A stretch of 10,699 bases of DNA, taken from contig CAMBYA010000054.1 in NCBI GenBank assembly GCA_945872035.1, positions 1 through 10,699 of the forward strand, written 5' to 3'. Positions 1-6,782 of the stretch are shown piece by piece. Source of the stretch: Rhizobium sp. Q54. GTDB lineage: Bacteria; Pseudomonadota; Alphaproteobacteria; SMXS01. The notes beneath the pieces were generated by a model. It did no database searches. It was given only the letters and a program-made list of their open reading frames with translations, and was not told the DNA's origin. The translations under genes and the position numbers were made by a program. Position 1 is the stretch's first letter; the number at the start of each line of letters is the position of its first letter.

Positions 1-617
1 TCCTGCGTGGCGGCGCGGGCGATCGCCTCGGCCACGTCGCCGACATAGACCGGCTGGAAACGGGTCTTGCCGCCGCCGATCAGCGGCAGGGGCAGCAGCG
101 GGATGCAGGCCAGGCGGGCGAAGCGGTTGAAGAACTCGTCCTCGGCGCCGAACACGATCGACGGGCGCATGATGGTCGCGGCGGGGAAGGCGGCGCGCAC
201 GGCGATCTCGCCTTCGCCCTTGGTCCGGGCATAATCCGATTCGGCGTGGCGGTCCGCACCGATGGCGGACAGCTGCACCAGCCGGCGGACACCCGCGGCG
301 GCGGCGGCCTTCGCCACAGATTCGGCGCCCGTCACGTGGACCGACCCGAAGTCCTGATGGCCGGACGGCTGCAGGATGCCCACCAGGTTGACGACGGCGT
401 CGGCGCCGTCGACCGCGCGCGCCACCGACGTGGCATTGCTGATATTGGTCGGCAGCAGCTGGATCTGGCCCACGTCACCCATGGGCTTCAGGAACAGGGC
501 TTCGTTGGGGTGGCGCACGGCCACCCTGATGCGATGCTTCTGCCTGGCCAGCAGACGCACGACATACCGGCCGATGAAGCCGGAGCCGCCGATCACCGTA
601 ACGAGATCACGAGTCAT
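1..617 (-). CDS. NDUFA9-like NAD(P)-binding epimerase-family protein (partial, C-terminus outside window)
   Basis: Reading the minus strand from ATG at 617 gives 205 open codons that run off the left edge, so the C-terminus is missing. The protein opens with a Rossmann dinucleotide-binding motif, GGSGFIG (residues 10-16), followed by a basic patch (RVAVRHP, 31-37) suited to binding NADP(H). VVNLVG sits near residue 75, SAIGAD at 117-122, and Y129-x3-K133 forms the YxxxK pair of short-chain dehydrogenases. MRPSIVFG (150-157) and the later FQPVYVGDVAEAI are characteristic of the atypical SDR group that contains the complex I accessory subunit NDUFA9/39 kDa protein. Alphaproteobacterial homologues are usually annotated as complex I NDUFA9 subunit family proteins. 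A structural or redox-sensing role is inferred; no enzyme activity is claimed. The full-length family is about 300-330 residues, so roughly two thirds is visible. The ribosome binding site is weak. Confidence 0.88.
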   Translation of the reverse strand, partial: MTRDLVTVIGGSGFIGRYVVRLLARQKHRIRVAVRHPNEALFLKPMGDVGQIQLLPTNISNATSVARAVDGADAVVNLVGILQPSGHQDFGSVHVTGAESVAKAAAAAGVRRLVQLSAIGADRHAESDYARTKGEGEIAVRAAFPAATIMRPSIVFGAEDEFFNRFARLACIPLLPLPLIGGGKTRFQPVYVGDVAEAIARAATQ

Positions 618-653
618 GGAGTGCCTGTTCGCGCGGACGTGAAATTCGTCGTT

Positions 654-682
654 AAAATACCGACGGACCGCAGGATTGCCAC
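654..682 (-). promoter_or_regulatory. Possible sigma70 promoter of the NDUFA9-like gene
   Basis: On the minus strand a GTGGCA hexamer (677-682) and a TATTTT hexamer (654-659) are separated by exactly 17 bases. Each matches the sigma70 consensus at four positions or so. Transcription would begin near 647, giving a leader of about 30 nt before the ATG at 617. The motif match is modest, so this is only a candidate. Confidence 0.3.
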
Positions 683-743
683 CTGAAACTTCCCGGCGCG
701 GGCCACATGACGGCCCTGTTGCACGGTTGTTGCGATTGGATTG

Positions 744-772
744 TTGACAAGCATCGTGCCGGGCAATAGGAA
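744..772 (+). promoter_or_regulatory. Sigma70-type promoter for tRNA-Leu
   Basis: A perfect -35 TTGACA (744-749) is followed after 17 bases by TAGGAA (767-772). The predicted start near 779 leaves a leader of about 22 nt before the mature tRNA 5' end at 801, which RNase P would remove. A perfect -35 with optimal spacing right before a stable RNA gene makes this convincing. Confidence 0.65.
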
Positions 773-800
773 CTGCGTCCACCGTGACAGACACGGAGTT

Positions 801-887
801 GCCCAGGTGGCGGAATTGGTAGACGCGCTAGCTTCAGGTGCTAGTGATCGCAAGGTCGTGGAGGTTCGAGTCCTCTCCTGGGCACCA
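801..887 (+). tRNA. tRNA-Leu (anticodon CAG)
   Basis: The acceptor stem GCCCAGG (801-807) pairs perfectly with CCTGGGC (877-883). A discriminator A884 and an encoded CCA (885-887) follow. The anticodon stem CTAGC (828-832) pairs with GCTAG (840-844) around the loop TTCAGGT, which places anticodon CAG at 835-837 and reads codon CUG. The extended variable arm (about 845-859) marks it as class II, as expected for leucine. The T arm (860-876) holds the TTCGAGT loop and one G-T wobble. CUG is likely a dominant leucine codon in this GC-rich genome: it recurs throughout the neighbouring genes. Confidence 0.97.
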
Positions 888-890
888 ATC

Positions 891-907
891 GCCGAAGTTG
901 TTTCGGC
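891..907 (+). terminator. Weak hairpin after tRNA-Leu (possible attenuator or terminator)
   Basis: GCCGAA (891-896) and TTCGGC (902-907) form a 6-bp stem around a 5-nt loop, 4 nt after the tRNA CCA end. No T-tract follows, so it does not look like a classic intrinsic terminator. It could slow polymerase, protect or guide 3' processing of the tRNA, or allow read-through into nrnC. Confidence 0.3.
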
Positions 908-925
908 CCGCGGAAATCTCCCCAA

Positions 926-1540
926 ATGACAGTTACCCTGCATCGTGGCGATCTTCCGTCCGGCCTGAGCTTCGGGCCATCCGTCGCGATCGACACCGAG
1001 ACCATGGGGCTAAGGCCCGGCCGCGACCGGCTGTGCCTGGTCCAGCTATCCTCGGGCGACGGCTCGGCCCATCTGGTGCAGATCCCTCAGGGACCGGTGA
1101 ACGCGCCCAACCTCTCGGCGTTGCTGGCCGATCCGGCTGTACTCAAGCTGTTCCATTTCGCGCGCTTCGATCTGGCCGCGCTGTTCGCCCGGCTGGGCGT
1201 GATGCCGCAGCCGGTCTATTGCACCAAGATCGTCTCGCGGCTGGTACGGACCTACACCGATCGCCACGGGCTCAAGGAACTGTGCCGCGAATTGCTCAAC
1301 GTCGACCTGTCGAAGCAGCAGCAGAGCTCTGACTGGGGCGCGGATGACCTGAGCGACGCGCAACGCGCCTATGCGGCGTCCGATGTGCTCTACCTGCATG
1401 AGATCAAGGCCCGGCTCGACGTCATGCTGGAGCGCGAAGGCCGCACCGCCATGGCACAGGCGTGCTTCGATTTCCTGCCCATGCGCGCGCGGCTCGACTT
1501 GGCCGGATGGGCCGAGGAAGACATCTTCGCGCATGCCTGA
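926..1540 (+). CDS. nrnC: NrnC, DEDDy 3'-5' diribonuclease (RNase D-like nanoRNase)
   Basis: This 204-residue protein consists of a single DEDDy exonuclease domain. The catalytic acids are visible: D23 and E25 in the DTET motif (Exo I), D82 in FHFARFD (Exo II), and Y149 with D153 in YAASD (Exo III). It lacks the C-terminal HRDC domains of full RNase D (about 370 residues). Its length, the stretch SKQQQSSDW and the C-terminal segment FLPMRARLDL...DIFAHA match the alphaproteobacterial NrnC family as I recall it from Bartonella. NrnC is known to act as an oligomer that hydrolyses dinucleotides, completing RNA turnover and pGpG removal, in species lacking Orn. The ATG lies 38 nt after tRNA-Leu and has no clear Shine-Dalgarno sequence, so it may be read from the tRNA promoter. 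Assignment as a short RNase D is the only real alternative. Confidence 0.93.
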   Translation: MTVTLHRGDLPSGLSFGPSVAIDTETMGLRPGRDRLCLVQLSSGDGSAHLVQIPQGPVNAPNLSALLADPAVLKLFHFARFDLAALFARLGVMPQPVYCTKIVSRLVRTYTDRHGLKELCRELLNVDLSKQQQSSDWGADDLSDAQRAYAASDVLYLHEIKARLDVMLEREGRTAMAQACFDFLPMRARLDLAGWAEEDIFAHA

Positions 1541-1554
1541 GCGCGCCGCGCGCC

Positions 1555-1583
1555 TTGAACGTTGGGCCGCTTACCCATAGATA
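1555..1583 (+). promoter_or_regulatory. Candidate promoter of the lptCAB-rpoN unit
   Basis: TTGAAC (1555-1560) and TAGATA (1578-1583) are separated by 17 bases in the short gap after nrnC. Transcription would start near 1590, downstream of the GTG at 1584. If so, LptC must start later, at the ATG at 1617 or the TTG at 1644. The -35 matches four consensus positions and the -10 three. Confidence 0.4.
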
Positions 1584-1616
1584 GTGCCTCTGACCAAAGT
1601 CGTCCTATGTCTAAGC

Positions 1617-2264
1617 ATGGCGACGACCGGATGGAGAACGCCCTTGGAGCCCCGCTACGACCTCCTCGTTCATCGAGAGGATCGGTACAGCCGCTATGTG
1701 CGGCTGATGAAGCGCGTGCTTCCGGCGGCCGCGACGCTCCTGCTGCTGGGCATCCTGATCGTTCCGGCAATCCGCGGCTCGAGCACCGGGTTTACGCTGG
1801 CCTTCTCCGAGCTCAAGGAATCCGACGACAAGGCGCGCATGGTGTCGCCGCGATTCGTCGGAACGGATACCGAGGACCGCTCGTTCTCGGTGACCGCCAA
1901 TTCGGCCTATCACGACGCCGCCAACGAAGAGCTGGTGACCCTCGACACCATCGCGGCGGACCTGAAGTCGAAGGATGGATCGTGGGTGACCGTGGATGCG
2001 CCGATGGGCACGTTCCACACCAAGTCCGAGGTTCTGGATTTGACGGGACAAGTGAATGTATTCTCGGACTCGGGCATGGAAGTCCACACGCCGAAGCTGA
2101 CGATGAACCTGGCCGAGGGCAAGGGTACGAGCAACGAGGCGGTTCATGGCCAGGGTCCGTTCGGCAAGTTCACCGCCGGCGGCCTCGACGTCGACACGAA
2201 GACGGAAAACATAACATTGCGCAATGGGGTTAAGATGACTGTCTATCCCCGCGCGGTCGACTGA
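1617..2264 (+). CDS. lptC: LptC, inner-membrane-anchored LPS export protein
   Basis: LptC is the bitopic inner-membrane subunit that receives LPS from LptB2FG and passes it to LptA. The sequence shows a charged N-terminus with YSRYVRLMKR, then one hydrophobic segment (VLPAAATLLLLGILIVPAI) as the membrane anchor. A periplasmic beta-jellyroll of about 170 residues follows, with the repeating pattern of the LptC/OstA fold (MVSPRFVGTDTEDRSFSVTA, LDLTGQVNVFSDSG, MNLAEGKGTSNEAVHG). Immediate neighbours lptA and lptB confirm the call. The start is uncertain. GTG at 1584 lies upstream of the inferred transcription start. ATG at 1617 (215 residues, chosen here) has no ribosome binding site. TTG at 1644 has GGAG (1633-1636) seven bases upstream and still keeps 22 residues ahead of the membrane segment. 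The stop is 10 bases before the lptA ATG. Confidence 0.88.
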   Translation: MATTGWRTPLEPRYDLLVHREDRYSRYVRLMKRVLPAAATLLLLGILIVPAIRGSSTGFTLAFSELKESDDKARMVSPRFVGTDTEDRSFSVTANSAYHDAANEELVTLDTIAADLKSKDGSWVTVDAPMGTFHTKSEVLDLTGQVNVFSDSGMEVHTPKLTMNLAEGKGTSNEAVHGQGPFGKFTAGGLDVDTKTENITLRNGVKMTVYPRAVD

Positions 2265-2274
2265 AGGCGGCGTG

Positions 2275-2880
2275 ATGCTCGACGGAAAACTGCAGATGTC
2301 CTCCCGCCTGATTCTGGCGCTCGCATTGTCGATGGTGGTCGCGGTGCCGGCGGCGCTGGCGGCCAAGACCGGCTTCAGCGACCACAACGCCAAGGATCCC
2401 ATCGAGTTCTCGGCCGACCGGCTCGAGGTCCAGAAGGAAGGCAGCGTCGCCATGTTCCTCGGCAAGGTCGAGGCGATCCAGGGTGAGATGCGGCTGCTCA
2501 GCGACGAGGTCCGCGTCTATTACCAGACGGGCAAGGACAAATCGGACCAGGCCGACGCCAGCCTCACCGGCTCGGTGACCCGCATCGATTCCCGGGGCAA
2601 TGTGCGGATAACCTCGCGCGGGGATACGGCCGAGGGCGACTGGGCGGTCTACGACGTCGGGCGTCAGCTCGTCACCATGGGCGGCAGGGTGGTCCTGCAC
2701 CAGGGCGGCAGCGTGGTTCGCGGCAGCCGGCTCGAGCTGAACCTGGATAGCGGGCAGACCCGGGTCCAGGGCATGGCGAGCACCCAGGGCGACCAGCGGG
2801 TGCGGGGCGAGTTCAAGCCGGCGCCGAAGACCAAGGAGGGGACGACCGACGCCAAGCCGGCCGCCCCGACGAAGAACTAA
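2275..2880 (+). CDS. lptA: LptA/OstA periplasmic LPS bridge protein
   Basis: LptA polymerises head to tail to form the periplasmic bridge that carries LPS from LptC to LptD. The protein of about 201 residues has a Sec signal peptide (SRLILALALSMVVAVPAALA, cleavage expected after ALA). The OstA domain follows, opening with DPIEFSADRLEVQKEGSVA and continuing with FLGKVEAIQGEMRLLSDEVRVYY and GNVRITSRGDTAEGDWAVYD, both hallmark strands of the family. The C-terminus is a Lys/Pro/Thr-rich tail of about 25 residues. ATG 2275 is preferred because AAGG (2264-2267) lies seven bases upstream, overlapping the lptC stop codon, which suggests translational coupling. GTG 2272 and ATG 2296 are alternatives. 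The lptB GTG follows nine bases after the stop. Confidence 0.92.
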   Translation: MLDGKLQMSSRLILALALSMVVAVPAALAAKTGFSDHNAKDPIEFSADRLEVQKEGSVAMFLGKVEAIQGEMRLLSDEVRVYYQTGKDKSDQADASLTGSVTRIDSRGNVRITSRGDTAEGDWAVYDVGRQLVTMGGRVVLHQGGSVVRGSRLELNLDSGQTRVQGMASTQGDQRVRGEFKPAPKTKEGTTDAKPAAPTKN

Positions 2881-2889
2881 GGCGGTTCC

Positions 2890-3741
<852 letters not shown>

Positions 3742-3755
3742 CCGCACGCGTCCTG

Positions 3756-3791
3756 CCACCTGGCGGCGGCGCCAGCCGAGCCGGCAGGTGG
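3756..3791 (+). promoter_or_regulatory. GC-rich inverted repeat covering the rpoN ribosome binding site
   Basis: CCACCTG (3756-3762) pairs perfectly with CAGGTGG (3785-3791). Inside the loop, CGGC (3764-3767) can pair with GCCG (3775-3778); alternatively TGGCG (3761-3765) pairs with CGCCA (3770-3774). The 3' arm holds GGTGG and the first two bases of GGAG (3790-3793), the only Shine-Dalgarno-like sequence before the rpoN ATG at 3798. No T-run follows, so this is unlikely to be a terminator. Control of rpoN translation is inferred. Confidence 0.5.
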
Positions 3792-3797
3792 AGTTGA

Positions 3798-5285
3798 ATG
3801 GCAACCGGTTTGCGGCAAGTCCTGCGACAAGGCCAGCAACTGGTCATGACGCAACAATTGCAGCAGGCCATCAAGCTGCTCCAGCTCTCCAGCCTCGATC
3901 TCGTCTCCTTTGTCGAGCAACAGGTTGAAGCCAATCCCCTGCTGGAGTTCGACTACGCACCGGCTGAAGGCGCACCGCCGCCAGTAGCGACGGAGACGCC
4001 GGCTCCGGCGCCCGCGGGTGACGGCGACGCGCCGCTGGACAGCCGCTACGACAATGTCTTCACCAACGACGACCGCGACCTGGCGCCCGCGCCAAGTACC
4101 GACGACGGCATCCAGTCGCTGCCTGCCAGTCCGTGGACCACCGGCTCGGGCGGCGGCGGCGAGTCCGGGCTGCCGATGGACGCCTCGTCGCGCCTCGCGG
4201 TTCCCACCACGCTACGCAGCCATCTGTCGGAACAGCTCGGCATGACGGTGGACGACGGTCGGCTCAAGATGATCGGACGCTACCTGATCGACATGGTCGA
4301 TGATGCCGGCTATCTGCGCGAGCCGCTGGGCGACGTGGCCGAGCGGCTTGGCTGCCGGGTGGCCGACGTCGAGGAGACGCTGGCGATGCTGCAGCAATTC
4401 GACCCGCCCGGCGTGTGCGCCCGCAACCTGGCGGAGTGCCTCGCGCTGCAGCTCAAGGATCGCGACCGGTTCGATCCGGCCATGGAGACCCTGGTCGGCA
4501 ACCTGGAGGCGCTGGCCGAGGGCCGCATGGACTGGCTCAAGCGCCAGTGCGGCGTCGGCGACGAGGATTTCGCCGACATGCTGGCCGAATTGCGGGCGCT
4601 CGATCCCAAGCCGGGGCTGGCGTTCGACAGCCCTCACGCCGAGGTGGTGGTACCGGACGTGCTGATCTCGCGCCGCGGCGACGGCGCGTGGGGCGTGGAA
4701 CTGAACGCCGATGTGCTGCCCAGGGTGCTGGTCAATGCCCACTACTATGCCGAGGTGCGCCACGCCAGCCGGTCCAAGCATGACCGGGCCTACCTGTCAG
4801 ACTGCTTCAGCAACGCGAGCTGGCTGGTGAAGGCGCTCGACCAGCGGGCCAAGACCATCCTCAAGGTCGCCAGCGAGCTGGTGCGCCGTCAGGACGGCTT
4901 CTTCGCCCATGGCGTTTCGCATCTTCGGCCGCTCAACCTGAAGCAGGTGGCCGACGCCATCGGCATGCACGAAAGCACGGTCAGCCGTGTCACGGCCGGC
5001 AAATATCTGTCTTGTCCCCGCGGCACTTTCGAGCTGAAATATTTCTTCACCGCGGCGATCGCGGCGGCCGACGGCGGTGAGTCCCATTCGGCCGAGGCCG
5101 TCCGCCATCGCATCCGGGAACTGATCGACAGGGAGGATCCGAAGGCGATCCTGTCCGATGACAAGATCGTCGAGCTGCTGCTGGCCGACGACATCGACAT
5201 CGCGCGTCGGACGGTCGCGAAGTACCGGGAGGCCATGCACATATCCTCCTCCGTCCAGCGGCGACGGCTCAAATCGGGACGGTAG
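3798..5285 (+). CDS. rpoN: RNA polymerase sigma-54 factor RpoN
   Basis: RpoN directs RNA polymerase to -24/-12 promoters and needs AAA+ activators to open them. All three regions of sigma54 are visible in this 495-residue protein. Region I is the Gln/Leu-rich start (LRQGQQLVMTQQLQQAIKLL, residues about 8-27), which contacts activators. A Pro/Ala/Asp-rich acidic linker occupies about 52-130. The core-binding domain contains DPPGVCARNLAECLALQL. The helix-turn-helix region (about 378-405) includes QVADAIGMHESTVSRV, and the RpoN box ARRTVAKYRE lies at 469-478, reading the -24 element. Its length is close to the usual 470-510 residues. The gene begins 56 bases after lptB, behind a GC-rich dyad, and probably shares the lpt transcript. 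I saw no convincing sigma54 promoter in the window. Confidence 0.97.
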   Translation: MATGLRQVLRQGQQLVMTQQLQQAIKLLQLSSLDLVSFVEQQVEANPLLEFDYAPAEGAPPPVATETPAPAPAGDGDAPLDSRYDNVFTNDDRDLAPAPSTDDGIQSLPASPWTTGSGGGGESGLPMDASSRLAVPTTLRSHLSEQLGMTVDDGRLKMIGRYLIDMVDDAGYLREPLGDVAERLGCRVADVEETLAMLQQFDPPGVCARNLAECLALQLKDRDRFDPAMETLVGNLEALAEGRMDWLKRQCGVGDEDFADMLAELRALDPKPGLAFDSPHAEVVVPDVLISRRGDGAWGVELNADVLPRVLVNAHYYAEVRHASRSKHDRAYLSDCFSNASWLVKALDQRAKTILKVASELVRRQDGFFAHGVSHLRPLNLKQVADAIGMHESTVSRVTAGKYLSCPRGTFELKYFFTAAIAAADGGESHSAEAVRHRIRELIDREDPKAILSDDKIVELLLADDIDIARRTVAKYREAMHISSSVQRRRLKSGR

Positions 5286-5294
5286 GGTGGGAGT

Positions 5295-5323
5295 TTGACA
5301 GCGAAGGTCCACACCACTATGGT
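5295..5323 (+). promoter_or_regulatory. Sigma70-type promoter of hpf-ptsN
   Basis: A perfect -35 TTGACA (5295-5300) is followed after exactly 17 bases by TATGGT (5318-5323). Transcription would start near 5330, leaving a leader of about 85 nt before the hpf ATG. GCGCC (5326-5330) and GGCGC (5339-5343) could form a 5-bp hairpin at the start of that leader. Its position, 9 bases after the rpoN stop, lets hpf and ptsN be made independently of rpoN. Confidence 0.7.
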
Positions 5324-5415
5324 CCGCGCCTTCCGGCGGGCGCATCATTCCTTCGGGAGTCGGCGGTAACACGTCCTGGAACTTGGGTCGAAGATCACAG
5401 GGTGTAGTGAGCAGC

Positions 5416-5991
5416 ATGGAAATTCAGGTCAACGGCAAGCAGATCGACATCGGCGACACGCTGCGCGAGCACGTGGTGGAGCGGATGGAAGAGCGCGTCA
5501 GCAAGTATTTCGACCGCGCGGTCGACGCCCACGTCACCTTCTCGCGCGATGCGCACATGATCCGGGTCGATTGCTCGGTGCACGCGGGTCATGCGATCGT
5601 CATGCAGAGCCATGCCTCGGCCGGCGAGCCCTACACCGCGTTCGATCAGGCGCTGGAGCGGATCGAGACACGCCTGCGCCGCTACAAGCGCCGTCTGCGC
5701 AATCATCACAACGCATCGAAGGCACTGGCCGCCGAGCTGGTTGCGGCGTCGACATACGTGCTGGAAGCCGAGGAAGAGGGCATCGAGGAGCCGGATGACC
5801 TGCAGCCGCTCATCGTCGCCGAGATGAAGATGGAAATTCCCACGACCACGGTCGGCGGCGCAGTGATGCGGCTTGATCTGTCCGACGCGCCGGTCATGAT
5901 GTTCCGTAACTCGGCGCACGGCCGCCTGAACGTTGTCTACCGCCGCCCCGACGGCAATATCGGTTGGATCGATCCGCAGGGCCAGGACTAG
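5416..5991 (+). CDS. hpf: Long-form ribosome hibernation promoting factor (HPF)
   Basis: HPF binds the decoding region of the 30S subunit and stops translation in stationary phase. The long form also dimerises 70S ribosomes into 100S particles by itself. The 191-residue protein has the N-terminal S30AE/YfiA domain (residues 1-98: IQVNGKQIDIGDTLREHV, then the basic helix RRYKRRLRNHH). A charged linker rich in Glu/Asp follows (117-130). The C-terminal dimerisation domain is at about 145-188 (DAPVMMFRNSAHGRLNVVYR, then DGNIGWIDP). Short HPF/YfiA proteins of about 95-113 residues lack that second domain. The start is ATG 5416; GTG 5407 is possible because AGGG lies close upstream (5399-5402), whereas the ATG has only a weak GAG at short distance. 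Its place between rpoN and ptsN is typical. Confidence 0.95.
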   Translation: MEIQVNGKQIDIGDTLREHVVERMEERVSKYFDRAVDAHVTFSRDAHMIRVDCSVHAGHAIVMQSHASAGEPYTAFDQALERIETRLRRYKRRLRNHHNASKALAAELVAASTYVLEAEEEGIEEPDDLQPLIVAEMKMEIPTTTVGGAVMRLDLSDAPVMMFRNSAHGRLNVVYRRPDGNIGWIDPQGQD

Positions 5992-6032
5992 GCCATGCGG
6001 TGGGCACTGTTCCGCTGACGAACGGATTGGCC

Positions 6033-6500
6033 ATGGAAATTCAACAGCTCCTATCGCCTGATTCCGTGTATTCCGGGCTGAAGGCCAGTAGCAAGCGACA
6101 GGCGCTGCAGGATTTGGCCGAGCGCGCGTCGTCCATCACGGGAATACCGGCGCGCGAAATCCTCGAGACCATTTTGGGCCGCGAGCGGCTAGGCACTACC
6201 GGAGTCGGCCAAGGCGTCGCCATACCGCACGGCAGGCTGGAGAAGATCAATCGGCTGTTCGGGCTGTTCGCCCGGCTCGACGACCCCATCGACTTCGAGT
6301 CCATCGACGATCAGCCGGTGGACCTGATCTTCATGCTGCTGGCGCCTGAAAGTGCCGGCGCGGATCACCTGAAGGCGCTGGCGAAGGTGTCCCGCCTGCT
6401 GCGCGACCGTGCCATGTGCGACAAGTTGCGCGGCGCCGACGGCTCGGCCGCTCTCTATGCCCTGCTGACGCAGAATCCGGCCCAGACCAACGCGGCCTGA
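6033..6500 (+). CDS. ptsN: PtsN, nitrogen-regulatory PTS enzyme IIA (EIIA-Ntr)
   Basis: EIIA-Ntr is the terminal phosphoacceptor of the PTS-Ntr chain (PtsP, NPr, PtsN). It signals nitrogen, carbon and potassium status through its phosphorylation state rather than by moving sugars. The 155-residue protein has the PTS EIIA type 2 fold: LSPDSVYSGLKASSKRQAL, then ILGRERLGTTGVGQGVAIPH with the phosphorylated histidine at H66, followed by GLFARLDDPIDFESIDDQPV and a C-terminal helix (DHLKALAKVSRLLRD). Its length equals the family norm. ATG 6033 is chosen because the family starts just before this LSPDSV segment; the frame is open upstream into the end of hpf but carries no family sequence there. It lies 41 bases after hpf and is probably cotranscribed with it. 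Confidence 0.95.
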   Translation: MEIQQLLSPDSVYSGLKASSKRQALQDLAERASSITGIPAREILETILGRERLGTTGVGQGVAIPHGRLEKINRLFGLFARLDDPIDFESIDDQPVDLIFMLLAPESAGADHLKALAKVSRLLRDRAMCDKLRGADGSAALYALLTQNPAQTNAA

Positions 6501-6536
6501 ACCGGATCCGATCCTGTTTCCTCGGCAAGTGACTGG

Positions 6537-6752
6537 TTAGTGGACGCTGACCAGGGTCATGTCATGCTGGAGTGCGGCCGCGCGGGCCAGTGCCGGGCTT
6601 TCCATCAGCCCGATCGGCTGGCCGGCCGCGGTATGCACCGCGAACGCCACCACACCGTCCTGCACGATCGGGCGCAGGTAGACGGTGTTTTCGGCGCCCA
6701 GGGCCGCGAAGGCCTCCGGGGTCATCTGCTTCAGTACCTCAGTATTCGTCAT
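6537..6752 (-). CDS. DUF1150 family small protein
   Basis: This 71-residue soluble protein matches the alphaproteobacterial DUF1150 family as I know it: an N-terminal helix MTPEAFAALGAENTVYLRPI, then a strand pair with VAFAVHTAAGQPIGLMES, and a conserved end ALQHDMTLVSVH. There is no signal peptide or membrane segment. Members sit next to small heat-shock protein genes, as here: the ATG lies 30 bases after the hsp20 stop on the same strand. A good ribosome binding site (GGAGAGG, complement of 6757-6763) precedes it. Molecular function is unknown. Its position suggests cotranscription with hsp20 and a possible role as an accessory of the chaperone, which is inference only. Confidence 0.87.
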   Translation of the reverse strand: MTNTEVLKQMTPEAFAALGAENTVYLRPIVQDGVVAFAVHTAAGQPIGLMESPALARAAALQHDMTLVSVH

Positions 6753-6782
6753 TAGACCTCTCCTGTGAGCCGGTCCGAAGGT

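Noticed and set aside
1453..1468. TGGCAC-like sequence resembling a sigma54 -24 element inside nrnC
   Set aside because: The expected TTGC at the -12 position is missing at the right spacing, and it lies within a coding sequence with no gene start nearby.
1611..2465. Open frame of 284 codons on the minus strand opposite lptC-lptA
   Set aside because: It overlaps two well-supported genes, is rich in Arg and His without family motifs, and lacks a plausible ribosome binding site.
5995..6018. Seven-codon ORF (ATG to TGA) between hpf and ptsN
   Set aside because: It has no ribosome binding site, is short enough to occur by chance, and shows no leader-peptide features.
6504..6514. GGATCCGATCC inverted repeat between convergent ptsN and DUF1150
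   Set aside because: Only one base separates the arms, so no proper hairpin forms, and there is no T-run on either strand.
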